A DNA stretch of 64,000 nt. Source: Bathynomus jamesi (Eukaryota; Arthropoda; Malacostraca; Isopoda; Cirolanidae). A program made the position numbers and the translations under genes. Where the stretch lies: assembly GCA_023014485.1 (NCBI GenBank), contig JAJOZX010000481.1, positions 261,001 to 325,000 of the forward strand, given 5' to 3'. Below, in pieces: positions 31,199-42,040 of the stretch. Every line of letters begins with the position of its first letter. Within the stretch, counting starts at the first letter, position 1. The notes beneath the pieces are model-generated. The model saw only the letters and a list, made by a program, of their open reading frames with translations. It was not told the origin of the DNA and ran no database searches.

Positions 31199-31803
31199 CT
31201 TGGAGGTTTGTCATGCAGAAATAGCAATCTGTCACGTGATCCTTTCCTTCTCTCCAAATCATGGGAATTCCAAAAGGCAAAGATTTCGCTCTGCCTTTGC
31301 TCCATCTTCTCAAATTTTCAATGCACGTCTTGCAGCACATATGAGGGGCGAAATTTTTGTCCTGGTCCCCTAGCTTAATTCCAAAGTATGCTCTATACAT
31401 TGTCTTCACAAATTTAGTGATTTGGGACTGGTTATTTGGCATGGTAACCGTCCCACATATGTAGCAGAATCTATTGGGATCATTTTTACACGCTCTATTC
31501 ATTATGAAATATTTTATCTATATGCCTGAAAAGTAAAAAAAGATATTATACAAGTGAAACAAGTGATGATAGATGTTACTGTTCAATTCCGCTTTGACAA
31601 AATCACGAAAAATTCTATTTTACTTATGAGGCCATAGCCGGATAACCTGAGCTGATTGAGAAAAACGGATTGCAGATTCGAAATCAGCAGGAAAAACTCT
31701 ATAAGAATCACTTACAAAACCCTTGACAGCAAAATTGATGCATACCAGTGTTATGAATAGGACCTACTGTTAAATGTGAAGATGATAAAATAACACTATT
31801 TAC

Positions 31804-31893
31804 TGTTACTAATATTAAATAATAATAATAATAATATAATAATAATAATAGGAAGATGGGACAATCATATTATTGCTACTGATACTACTACTA

Positions 31894-31927
<34 letters not shown>
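31804..31927. repeat. AAT trinucleotide microsatellite
   Basis: Two (AAT)n blocks, interrupted near 31852-31890. Sequence to 32360 beyond it shows nothing I can name. Confidence 0.9.
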
Positions 31928-31932
<5 letters not shown>

Positions 31933-32364
31933 AGTTTATTTTCTAGAAGCTAATATTAGTTTTAATCTTTCAATACAAAATATATTCTGTTCTTTAAAGA
32001 ATAAAAAACAGAAAAAGTTCTCCATCCAATCCTTTCAAATATCGTATATCATTCTTGTAAGAGGAATTCCACAATGGAGATGAACTACATCATACGTTTT
32101 CTTTAAAAAGCTAAAAAAGAACTTTATTGGTTTATGTCTGCAATTTTACTTTATTTTTAATATAGATTTCATAGCTGCACCCTAAAAAAAATCGAACGAA
32201 ACTCAAAGAAAAATTACGCCGATCGCAATAATTCGAAAGTGTATTCGAGATTTTTTTCGAAATTTTTCGTTTGATCGATGTTTTTGAACTGAATTGGAAA
32301 CGCATTCTTCCATTTTTTTTCCGCTTTCTTCCTCTTCCTTCCTATCCCATCTGAAGGCAAGAAG

Positions 32365-32960
32365 GGAGTGGTATCGAAGATACATTTGTATCTTCGATCT
32401 TGCGTTTTGTATCGAAGTTACAGTGGAACTTTTATCTTGCATTTGTGTATCGAAGATACACTTGTAACTTTTATTTTGTATCGGAGATATATTTGTAATT
32501 TTTATTTTGTATCGGAGATACAAAATATATCTTTTACATTGTTTCGAATATAAAATTGTATCGTCTCTCTTGTATTGGAGATACACGTGTATGTTGTATA
32601 TTGTATTGGAGATACAGATGTATGTTCTGTCTTGTATCAGAGATACCGATGTATCTTCCATATTGTATCGTAACTACATTTATATATTCTAGCTTGTATA
32701 CTGTACCGAAGTACAGATGTATCTTGCATATTGTATAGTAGATATATTTGTATTTTTTGTCTTGTATCGTAGATACACTTGTATTTTCTATATTGTATTG
32801 GCGGTGCAGATATATCAGGTATATCGTGTCGAAGATGTATTTGTATCTTCGATACAAGACAGAAGACACAAATGTGTATATACAACACAAAACGCATATA
32901 TATTTTCGATACAAGATAAGACATATAAGTGTCTCGGATTCAAGATACATATATTTTGGC
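32365..32960. repeat. Minisatellite with 31-bp period
   Basis: Units begin TTGTATCGNAGATACA and run TTTGTATNTT..., about 19 degenerate copies. Successive starts are 31 bp apart across 32550-32830 (for example TTGTATTGGAGATACAGATG, then TTGTATCAGAGATACCGATG). Each unit holds a near-palindrome (GTATCGAAGATAC). Because 31 is not a multiple of 3, long frames of Tyr/Cys/Ile-rich peptides appear on both strands; they are not genes. Confidence 0.88.
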
Positions 32961-32999
32961 TAATACAGTATACTTAACATTTTTACAGGATATTGTCTT

Positions 33000-33464
33000 A
33001 ATTTTAATAATTTGAGTGTTATTATTATTAATATTATTACTAATGAGGCTCGTAAAAGTCCGTGCATTTGAAAGTATAGGAACGTATACAGTAGCTGTTC
33101 ATTCTACCTATGTTGCTATGGTGATGTTAGAATTACAGAAATGTATAATATTGAATGTATAGGTGTGAAGACTATAGATATGGAAACACATTTTTAACGA
33201 AGGTATGAATAAGAGAAGAAATGATATGCGTGTTCTGAAGGACAAAGGTAACTTGAGCAAAGGTAACTTAATGAGGTATTGATTTTATCTGAGGTGTCAG
33301 TGAAGGTATTATTGGGTTAATTTTAACAAAGATATATACTTCATATTTGATAGTAAAGTAACACGATATTCCTTGTGATTAACTTCGTTATCGTTTCCGC
33401 CCGAGTGATTTATTTAGGCTTGTCTCTCCACTTTGCCTTATACATGTAGCAACGAACACTAAAT

Positions 33465-33501
<37 letters not shown>

Positions 33502-33770
33502 CTTTGCTACATTAGTAGTATGATTGCAAAATTCCCGAGTGCAATGCAATTGCCTGCAACATTGCATCTTGCACCATTGCAACTTTGCATGCAACAAGGT
33601 GTGTAGTAATGTCTAATTAAAAATTAGAATGTTTTGGTTACAAGCAATTAATAAAGAAGATAATAATATTTAATAAATGTAATTACGATAAATAATGGTT
33701 TGTTTATAAAAAATTATAAAATACGAGTTGGCAACGCCTGAACACAGGCTAAAGGCTGGGTAGGAATGCC
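33000..33770. other. Sequence without recognised features
   Basis: AT-rich, with a short TA tract at 33468-33493 and a GCAA-rich segment (GCAATGCAATTGCCTGCAAC) near 33540. No coding frame of substance. Confidence 0.45.
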
Positions 33771-33776
33771 TGGCAG

Positions 33777-34609
33777 CAGTGTTGCTATTTCTACAGATTT
33801 ATCTGTGCATCTACAGATTTTATGCTTTGTTTCAGATTTTCAGATTTTTCCCCCAAAATGGGCGAAATCTACAGATTTCTAAAATTTATGATTTTTTTTT
33901 ATGCTTCTTTTCAGATTTTCATTCAAAATGGGCAAAATCTGCCGATTTCTAAGATTGAGGTTTTTTTTACTAACCACTACGGACTACACTGGATATTACA
34001 GTAATATTACTGAGCTTCTCCATGAGAACCAACAAATTATTTTCGTGCGCCACCTGTCAGTAGAGAGTGGCAACATAACAAACACGCCACACTCAGCTGA
34101 CTGTGCGTCGGTTCTTACTAAGTCATCAACAAAACACACTGCTAAAGAAAGCAAAGGGTGTGGAATCTACAGTACAGATAAATAGCCCTGTTGTTGTTAA
34201 TGATAATGTTCATTCCATAATTCCAGTACAGCACAAAATTATGTATTTTATTGAATTCCTTTTCCCAATTTGTATATATGCATCCTTATTTTGTTGCTGT
34301 ATACTTGTTCTTTCTATTTGCTGCTTTTTGTCTAGATCATTCTTAAACTGGCCTATAGACGTAGCTTGAATAGTATTCTGGTTTAAAATATTCAGTTTAT
34401 CTACCTTTCATTCACTAAATTTTGTGTTTAATCGACCATTTTTGTATTTCTGTTTGGAATTATGAATATTATTGTATATGTTACTTACAAAAATAAACTT
34501 TAAAATCAAATGGTAGCTTACAGATTTTGTCTACAGATATTTTTATTGAAACTACAGATTTCTACAGATATTTTGACACCAATCTTCAGATTTTTGGATG
34601 GCAACGCTG
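33777..34609. mobile_element. Non-autonomous hAT element with CCTGGCAG target duplication
   Basis: Starts CAGTGTTGCTATTTC and ends GATGGCAACGCTG. CCTGGCAG is duplicated on both sides (33769-33776 and 34610-34617). Both ends are rich in a CTACAGATTT motif, repeated about ten times in all, probably transposase-binding sites. The internal frames show no domain that I recognise. Confidence 0.93.
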
Positions 34610-34736
34610 CCTGGCAGTCATCGGGCGGCCTTGGGCTTAGTAACTTGGTGGTTTTGCGAGTTAAGATGTAATTGTAAATTTAGAATGTTCTTTTGTCTCT
34701 CTCCGGCTTAAGTGTTAACGCTAATTCACCCCCCCC

Positions 34737-36041
34737 ATGGATAAGTGGCTAAAGAAAAGAAAAACTCAAGATGTTGAAATGTCCAGTCCTTTGCCAAAAC
34801 CAAGTCCTGCTTTAGCATCTAAGAAAGTTGAAGAAAGTGTTCCTGCTAAGAATCCTGCTGTTTCCCTTAAGTGTTGGTCTAGTGATCAGTATGAAGAAAA
34901 GGTGCGGCAATATAAATGGCTCTATGTTAAAGATGGTAACATTGGTTGCAGTTTATGCAAAAATATTTCTACCCTTCGTGCAGGAAAAGAGCAAGGATTA
35001 AGTTTATGTGAGGACTGGAAAAATGGCACTGTTGGAGCTGGAGGTGACACTATGGAAATACAACAGAGACAGTTGAGAAATAAAATTTATAAGCACAAAA
35101 ACAGCAGGGCTCATAAAAAGGCAGAATAAATTTCTTTCGAAGCGTCTAAAAAAACGTTGGAAAACATTGTGAGTAATCAAAACAATTCATTTTTAGAATC
35201 TACTTGTTGCATATTTCGAACTGTTTATTACATATGCAAAACCGGGCGTCCATTCTCTGACTTGCTCAATCTTGTTGACTTGCAACGGCTGAATGGATCT
35301 AAAATGGGTCGTGTTTTGCACAGTGACCATTCATGTGCTGACATTAGCGCTCATATTGCTAATGTTATGAGAGAGAAATTGATTAGTGAAATAGTTTCAA
35401 AGCAGCTCAAGATTGGAATTATGATTGATGAATCATCGGCAATAAGCAAAAAAATGACTTTAGTGATTTGCATCCGAGTCCAGTTTCCAGAAACAGCTAC
35501 AGCTACAAGTGTGTTTCTGGATCTTGTCGAATTAGAAATAACAACTGCAGAAGAAGTTGCATCACTGTTACTTAAAAGGCTCTCAGATTTAGGTTTTACA
35601 CAAGATTATTTGTCTTCTTGCTGGGTGTCAGTTGCATGTGATGGTGCATCAAACGTGCTAGGAAAAAAAGCTGGTGTTGCAACAAAATTATTAGAACTAT
35701 ATCCGCAGTTCATTGTATGGCACTGTGCAAATCATCGTCTAGAACTAAGTGTCTGATGTTGTGAAAGAACTGTCAGGAGTGTGCTATATGAAGACATTTT
35801 TTGATAAACTCTACAGTATACTGTAGTGTACTGCATCGCCAAAAATTCCAATGAGCTTAAGGAGTGTGCGGCACAGTTAAATATTCAGCTGCTAAAAGTT
35901 GGCCGAGTTTTAGGAGTTCGTTGGGTCGCATCAAGTGCACGTTCTGTTAGGGCTGTTTGGCAGGATTTACCTTCATTGTTTAAGCATTTTGAAAATGCTG
36001 AAAATGACATTAGAAGAAGTTCAGTAGAAAGAGCTCATTAA
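34737..36041 (+). pseudogene. hAT transposase, KIAA1586/ZBED-like, truncated and frameshifted
   Basis: ATG at 34737 (MDKWLKKRKTQDVEMSSPLP). A Cys-containing BED-like region follows (YKWLYVKDGNIGCSLCKN with a later HKNSRAHKKAE). After a stop at about 35127 the frame resumes: LKIGIMIDESSAISKKM (candidate D1), VSVACDGASNVLGKKAGVAT (D2) and FIVWHCANHRLELSV (the C-H motif). A further shift leads to LLKVGRVLGVRWVASSARSV and DLPSLFKHFENAENDIRR, then a stop. The last catalytic Glu and hATC domain are missing. It resembles the KIAA1586-type hAT-derived proteins of animals, but with stops and no C-terminus it is a dead transposon gene rather than a host gene. Confidence 0.83.
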
Positions 36042-36499
36042 CTTATTAATTATTTTGCAACATATAATTGACAAAACTAATAGCCAATTTTTAAAATTTA
36101 ATACGGTTTTCTATGCTTGAAAAATTGAACTAAACTTAAGTTATGGTGTTAGAATGCCTTTTTAAAATTGTATTGTTCTTAAAATATGAGGGGCAACGCT
36201 AACCAAAATTTTTGAAAGACCACACCCTTGCTTTAAAATTTCCACTTCGAGCACTGTATATATGTAGGTGTGTATGCATGTTTTCATGTATGTGTGTATG
36301 TTTGTATATATGTATAGGAAAAAGTAAAACAGAACTTCTTTATTAAAACATAACTGTGTATGTGTGTCTGCATGAAGAGGGCCGAGACTAGACCCTTCAA
36401 AGGTGGAGTGGGTAACCTAACCTAACAAGGGTAATAAAACACAAGAAGGAAAGACAGGAGGAGAGAGATGTTCTCGCAGGTATAACGCATCGCATAAAA

Positions 36500-36905
36500 C
36501 AGGGTGTCCCGTAAGTCTGGAACGATAGGGCAAAATGATATGATAAAAACGGCAATAAAAACGCCGAAGAGACGTTTGGGGACTGTTTGTGAAATGAGCG
36601 AGGGTGGTAGCTGCTGTGTCAACGTCGGTGGATGTCCTCGGAGGTCCACTGCGTGGTTTATCTCCTATGGATTCCGTTTCCTTGAACTTTGCCACAAGTT
36701 TGCCGACACAGCTGTGTGTTATCGGCGCGCGATTCGGATGCAATCTGTTAAATTCCTCAGCGACCTCCCTCTGACTCCGATTTCCTACGAGCAGAATTAC
36801 CTGGGTGCGTTCTTCCTTACTCAAAGACATCATGGGCACTTGCATAAACGGAAAAACATGAATTACTTATTTTACCCTATGGTTCCAGACTTATGGGACA
36901 TCCTG
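36500..36905 (-). mobile_element. Short mariner derivative
   Basis: The left end CAGGGTGTCCCGTAAGTCTG and right end CAGACTTATGGGACATCCTG are inverted copies (a few mismatches). TA follows on the right (36906-36907); the left TA has become AA. At 406 bp it keeps only the 5' half of the transposase. Confidence 0.87.
36540..36845 (-). pseudogene. Mariner-like transposase N-terminus
   Basis: From 36845, MQVPMMSLSKEERTQVILLV, GNRSQREVAEEFNRLHPNRA and SCVGKLVAKFKETESIGDKP form the first HTH and linker of an IS630/mariner transposase, up to RSGPPRTSTDVDTAATTLAH. It then runs into the 3' TIR. All catalytic residues are deleted. Confidence 0.82.
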
Positions 36906-37029
36906 TAGCGTCTTCACAAGCCGTCCTGGGGGCTTTAGCATTAGAGCCATTTTGCATAGGAACCAGCCAATCGTATGGCGTAATTGGCTATCAAACAGTT
37001 TCTTTAGAGGGAAAGTAGCCAATCGCCTT

Positions 37030-37050
37030 AGTTTAGTAACTTATATATAT

Positions 37051-37094
<44 letters not shown>
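37030..37094. repeat. TA microsatellite
   Basis: About 65 bp of TA. The following 37095-37630 has no feature that I recognise. Confidence 0.9.
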
Positions 37095-37096
<2 letters not shown>

Positions 37097-37634
37097 CCAA
37101 CTGGAGCGGTACCACCACCCAAAACAAATGTGTCAGAGTGGTGAGTCACCGTGAGACCAAGAAAATATTTGATTCTCAGGGTCTAGGTTTCCGTCCTGAA
37201 ACTCGAAACGGATGTGAGATGTTAGCTTGGAAGGTACATGGGCAAACAGCGCGCGCAAGATGTCGCAAGAGTGCATCTGAACGCCTTTGATTAAAATGAC
37301 TGGCGGGTTTAATATCATATTTCATATTTCGAGTGCGTGCTTGAGGGCTTAGAGAAAATTTAGGCAGATTCTCGTGTCAATCATTGAGATATAGGCGAGC
37401 GCCTGCTCTTGTAGGACATTCAAGAATAGGGGCGTACTTTCGTATAACATTCGTCGTAACTATTTCAATTTTAATTAATATTGCGTAGGACATCTACAAC
37501 AGAGATGTAGACAGGGGTGAGAGGGGCTACGGGGGTTTCAGCAGCCCCCGAAATAAAATCATAGGTTTCATATTTCTATGCATTAATTATGAATAAGTAC
37601 GCCATGCCAAGTACCTTCAGCACATGTCTAATTA

Positions 37635-40010
37635 CACTGGTCAACAAAGATTTTTCATCAGAGTAAAATTTGTTGTGGCTGGATAGCATTTTTCACGCCG
37701 ATTCCAAAACTGCATTCAGATTGTTTCTAGCACGTATAGTTTTCAAGATGAAGGCATATATATAACTACACAGATTTAACCATTTTAAATAGGCAAAATA
37801 CTAATATTTCAACATTTGATTGTGTTTATTTTATTGTGTTTTTTTAGTTTATTCATCTTATTTATTTCAGTTATCTTAATTATACATCTTATGTATTTCA
37901 GGTGTGAGCTTTTACGTCTAGCAGCATTGTGATTCAGGCAACAACGCCGTGCTTTTTCTGTCAAAAGATCAGTCCAGTCCAAGAACTTGTTGTGTCAAGT
38001 TGGTGTGTCAAGTTGGTGTACATTTTTTTTGAATTTATAGTTTGCTCAGGTCAGTCAACATGCCTCGACAATGTAAGAATGACCCCGACAAGTTCTGTTT
38101 CGTATGCGGCCAGTTGACAACTAAAACACAGCGACGAAGTATTACAACCGACATTAAGAAAATATACAAGCTATACTTTGGTTGCCATCTAGGTGACCAA
38201 GATAAACCATGGGCGCAACATCAAATCTGTTCTGGCTGTTCAAATGGATTACGTGATTGGCTTAACAAAAAGAAAGCTTCAATGCCATTTGCCATACCCA
38301 TGATATGGAGGGAGCCGAGAGATCATCATGAAGACTGTTATTTTTGTAGTGTGAACTTAATGGGGTTTTCTGCCAAGAACAAACACCAGATTGTATATCC
38401 AAACTTGGATTCAGCACGTAGACCAGTAAAACATGATGAAACATTGCCCATTCCAATTCCCCAAGTGATAGGCTAGATTCTATCATAGATGACATGGAAA
38501 GTGATGAAGGTGCAACTGGCGTTTCCGGACCATCTACAGAACCAGAGTACACTTTTGAAGGTAGACATTTAGAGCCTAAAAAGTTAACCCAAGGACAGTT
38601 GAATGATCTTGTTAGAGACTTATCGCTGTCTAAAGAGAAATCAGAGCTTCTCGCCTCAAGACTAAAGGAGAACAATTTACTTGAGAACAATGTTCGTATT
38701 AGTTACTACCGAAAGCGGAATTTTGAATTAACAGCATTCTTTTCAGTAGACGGTCCTCTCTGTTATTGCCATGACATCAATGGACTATTTACAGCCATAT
38801 CTCAGACGTATGTGGCATCTGAGTGGCGCCTCTTTATTGATTCGTCGCAGAGAAGCCTGAAAGCAGTTCTTTTGCATAATGGTAATATAATGCCATCCAT
38901 CCCCATTGCCCATTCCGTCCATCTAAAGAGACATATGACAATATGGATATACTACTTAAGGCAATCAAATACGACAGTCATCAATGGAATGTTTGTGGAG
39001 ATCTAAAAGTTATAGGAATGCTTATGGGTATGCAGTCAGGATTCACAAAATTTTGTTGTTCCTTTGCCTGTGGGACAGTCGCGCCACTATAGAACATTAC
39101 ACCAAAAGTGACTGGCCACTTAGGTATACATATGTCCCAGGGATAAGCAATGTCCAGTCTGTCCCTTTAGTGGATCCCCAAAAGATCTATCTGCCACCTC
39201 TTCACATTAAACTTGGTTTAATGAAGAATTTTGTTAAAGCAATGGGTAAAGTCAATTCTGAAGGGTTCCAATACCTTTCAAGGAAATTTCCGAAGGTTAC
39301 TGCAGCAAAATTGAAGGAAGGAATTTTTGTTGGGCCACAAATAAGGGAGGTTTTGAATGACACTGAATTTGAAAAAGTCCTAAGTCCACTGAAATTGAAG
39401 GCTTGGCCGGCGTTTAAATGGATATGTGAAAACTTTCTTGGAAGCAACAAGTCACCTGCGTATAAGGATGGAGTCAAGAACCTCCTTGATGCCTTCAAAG
39501 AAATGGAGTGTCGAATGTCGTTAAAAATTCACTTCCTGCATTTCCACTTAGATTTCTTTCCTGAAAACCTTGGTGCAGTGAGTGACGAGCAAGGAGAGCG
39601 CTTCCATCAAGATATTCAGATGATGGAGAAGCGCAACCAAGGATATTGGAATGAAAGCATGATAGCAGACCATTGTTGGATGCTGTATCGTGACAATCCA
39701 GGCCAAATTTACAAAAGGAAATCACACTCACAGCGCTTTTAATAAAATAATGTATATATTCTTTATTTATAAGTACATTGAATAAGGTAGATGATGTATT
39801 TGTTGTTTAGCATTCCTAAGTGTGATCTATACATCCATAAATTTTCTTATAGCAATATCAAAAACTTAAAAATATCAAAACCAGTGTATCTATATAACTA
39901 TACGTGCTAGAAAAAACATAAAACCAGATCGGAATCAGCGCGAAAAATGCATTAAGAAAAGTGTGATTTGTTTGTGATGAGAAAAAAACGTTTCATTTTG
40001 TTGGCCAGTG
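37635..40010 (+). mobile_element. CACTGG-end (CMC-like) DNA transposon, copy 2
   Basis: Starts CACTGGTCAACAAA and ends TTTTGTTGGCCAGTG, with TTA on both sides (37632-37634 and 40011-40013). Subterminal inverted blocks (GCATTTTTCACGCCGATTCC / GGAATCAGCGCGAAAAATGC; TTCTAGCACGTATAGTT / AACTATACGTGCTAGAA) extend the TIR to about 110 bp. It is 2376 bp and carries one plus-strand gene homologous to that of copy 1. Confidence 0.92.
38060..39742 (+). pseudogene. CMC-like DDE transposase, intronless copy with frameshifts
   Basis: The ATG at 38060 (MPRQCKNDPDKFCFVCGQLT) matches the family start; the in-frame upstream Met at 38042 is less likely. The Cys-rich N-terminus (CFVCG, HQICSGC, DCYFCS) runs straight on to AKNKHQIVYPNLDSARRPVK, without the first intron of copy 1. 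After a shift near 38470 comes NDLVRDLSLSKEKSELLASR, then WRLFIDSSQRSLKAVLLHNG (candidate D1). A shift near 38935 gives QWNVCGDLKVIGMLMGMQSG (candidate D2), again without an intron. A further shift leads to FLCLWDSR, PPLHIKLGLMKNFVKAMGKV, HFLHFHLDFFPENLGAVSDE and QGERFHQD (candidate Glu). Stop at 39740. At least three frameshifts make it a pseudogene. Confidence 0.78.
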
Positions 40011-40065
40011 TTATTTTAATACATTAGGAATGTGTTTTTACTCATTTGCACACTTTAATATATAT

Positions 40066-40077
40066 ATATATATATTA

Positions 40078-40139
<62 letters not shown>
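40066..40139. repeat. TA microsatellite
   Basis: TA tract lying between the CMC-like element and the mariner derivative. Confidence 0.92.
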
Positions 40140-40142
<3 letters not shown>

Positions 40143-40144
40143 TA

Positions 40145-40715
40145 CAGGTGTCCGAGAATTATCTGTACAAGTTTTGGCTGTTATTAAAGTCAACCATGAA
40201 GTGTAGAAATTCCAGTGTTGTCCTATTTACAGAGAATCTCATTAAGTTTTTTCTGATACCAAGTTTTGACAAGTTTTTTAGAAATTCCAGTGTGTCCTAA
40301 AATTATCTGTACAATTTCATCTTTTAATAAAATTCTTGATAACACACGTAAAATTCTTAAACAAGATTATTTAGAATCTGTATTTTCAAAAGTTTCTTTT
40401 ATTAAAGTAACGTTGTTACAAACATTCGATATGTGCACCATCAGTGATTCGCAAAACATCCAATCGATAATCCAAATGTTGCCATGTACGCTGCAGCATA
40501 TCCACATCAATTCGCTCAATAGCAGCTGTGATTCTTGCTTTTAAATCATCAATGTCTGTCACCCGCGTACAAAAAAAGAAAAACTTGTCAAAACTTGTTA
40601 TCAGAAAAAACTTAATGAGTTTCTCTGTAAAATGGGACAACACTGGAATTTCTACACTTCATGGTTGACTTTTAATAACAGCCAAAACTTGTACAGATAA
40701 TTCTCGGACACCCGG
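40145..40715 (-). mobile_element. Mariner derivative with long inverted arms, copy 2
   Basis: Second copy of the family at 24725, opposite orientation. Ends CAGGTGTCCGAGAATTATCT and TAATTCTCGGACACCCGG; TA at 40143-40144 and 40716-40717. Length 571 bp against 572 bp in copy 1. It keeps the same C-terminal peptide on the minus strand (40416-40563: TDIDDLKARITAAIERIDVD). Confidence 0.93.
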
Positions 40716-41038
40716 TATATATAATTTAGGGTTGGGTGAATTAAGTTAATTAATTTAACTTAAGTAGTTAAATTTTTAAAAAGTTTAACTTAACTTGATT
40801 CAAATATCTCCAAATTAACTGATTAACTTCAATTAATTTTCAATTAATTTTCTTAAAAAAAAATGCTGTTTTTATCTTTCTGAGTGAAATGTAATTGGCT
40901 AAGAGATGAAAGGTTTGAGAACCTCATCTTCTGTAAAGTTAACAAGCATGTTTAATTTGTAAATGAAGTATATATTTTATGTGTCTAATTTCACTATTGT
41001 TGGTAAGGAATCTGGATTATGTTCAGTGTCAATAGTGT

Positions 41039-41369
41039 ACGAGGGGCGGTCAGAAAATAAGTTTATACGGCGTATAATCTCGTAACTAAAGGACCTACAT
41101 TGATTATGTTTGTATCAGGTGAATTCGTTAATCATTGTCGGCAACACTGCACGTCGATTCGGCTGCCATCGATGAATCAATGAATCGGTACAAAATTTAA
41201 ATTCTGTACCGATCCATTGATTTGTAGTACCTGGTATTCCATATATTAAAACCAAGCTCACCCTCTCGTCTATTGTTAATTTCGCAGCCATCCCATACCT
41301 AAAAGAAAAAAATAATGTATTATAGTCAACACTGAAAATTCCTATGATGCGCGACTTTTTCGCCACCCA

Positions 41370-41375
<6 letters not shown>
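41039..41375 (-). mobile_element. Mariner-like fragments
   Basis: The left edge GAGGGGCGGTCAGAAAATAA is a mariner-type terminus. On the minus strand at 41291-41150 a frame MAAKLTIDERVSLVLIYGIP resembles an IS630/mariner N-terminus, and the right edge CGCCACCCAGTG followed by TA could be another terminus. The two edges are not inverted copies of each other, so two elements may be fused. Confidence 0.5.
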
Positions 41376-41409
<34 letters not shown>

Positions 41410-41957
41410 GAATGAACTCAGAATGGTCCCCTGAGTTTTTTATGATACACACAGACAGTGCATGGAACAAGGAACTCTTCTGGATAATTAAATCCACTAT
41501 AGTCCGAATAAGTAATGGTAATGACAAATACCATAGTTTTTCTTTTTCATGATGCTAGCCCGACGCGGGCAACGGGTCACTCGCAAAGAGTCCCATAAAT
41601 ATAGCTTCCCTCACCAGCTATCTGCAAAGCAGACAGGATCCAGCTTTGGGACATGGATCTAGGTTTAAAGCAGCCTAGCCCTGCTACATTTAGAACCTCA
41701 ATATAGCAAAAGACTCGCACTACTCATATATAAGGCACAGAATAGGTGTACAGAGAATAATATATACTCCTTCGTACATTAAAAAAGATGGTGCGAGAGT
41801 TAGTGCATTCCTAAGCATCCGTAGCATAGTAGAATAAATGAGATAAAACAAGATTAACAAGAAGTTAGTATTGTATTTATACGTGTTGGTGCTGCACATC
41901 AGTTGCTACAGGAAGCATACATACATACATACATGTACAATGTACATGTGACAGATA

Positions 41958-42006
<49 letters not shown>

Positions 42007-42040
42007 CATGGTGTGTGTGTGTGTGTATATATACAGTATA

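Larger units (their letters stand above)
29240..31502 (-). pseudogene. CMC-like DDE transposase, three exons, two frameshifts
   Basis: Exon 1 (31502-31199) encodes an N-terminal Cys-rich domain: FCYICGTV, HMCCKTC, then GIPMIWREGKDHVTDCYFC. Exon 2 (30797-30158) includes NDLTRDLGLSKLAAEILGSR, WRLFIDSSKRSLKAVLLNIG (candidate D1) and NWRICGDLK (candidate D2). Exon 3 (29979-29240) has GGYTKYPCFLCKWDSR (CxxC after D2, as in CMC), LLPPLHIKLGLMKNFIKSMN, HFLWSHLDYFPENC and SEEQGERFHQD (candidate Glu). GT-AG introns join the frames: phase 1 at 31198-30798 and phase 0 at 30157-29980. Frameshifts near 30765 and 29655 break the gene. The protein family is common and uncharacterised in invertebrates. The DDE reading is inferred from spacing and context. 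Confidence 0.72.
28960..31750 (-). mobile_element. CACTGG-end (CMC-like) DNA transposon, copy 1
   Basis: Both ends read CACTGGTATGCAT inward (28960 rightward; 31750 leftward). TTA flanks both (28957-28959 and 31751-31753). Inside, one gene on the minus strand fills most of the 2.8 kb. CACTA/CACTG termini and a 3-bp duplication are features of the EnSpm/CACTA branch of CMC. The second copy at 37635-40010 shows the same end rule, which supports these boundaries. Confidence 0.85.

Noticed and set aside
32203..32977. Several long overlapping frames on both strands with a repeated Tyr/Cys pattern
   Set aside because: The 31-bp tandem repeat opens frames on both strands because its period is not a multiple of three. 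No start context or domain.
34737..36041. A domesticated KIAA1586-like host gene
   Set aside because: It has internal stops and frameshifts, lacks the hATC domain, and is surrounded by transposon debris, so a dead transposon gene is simpler.
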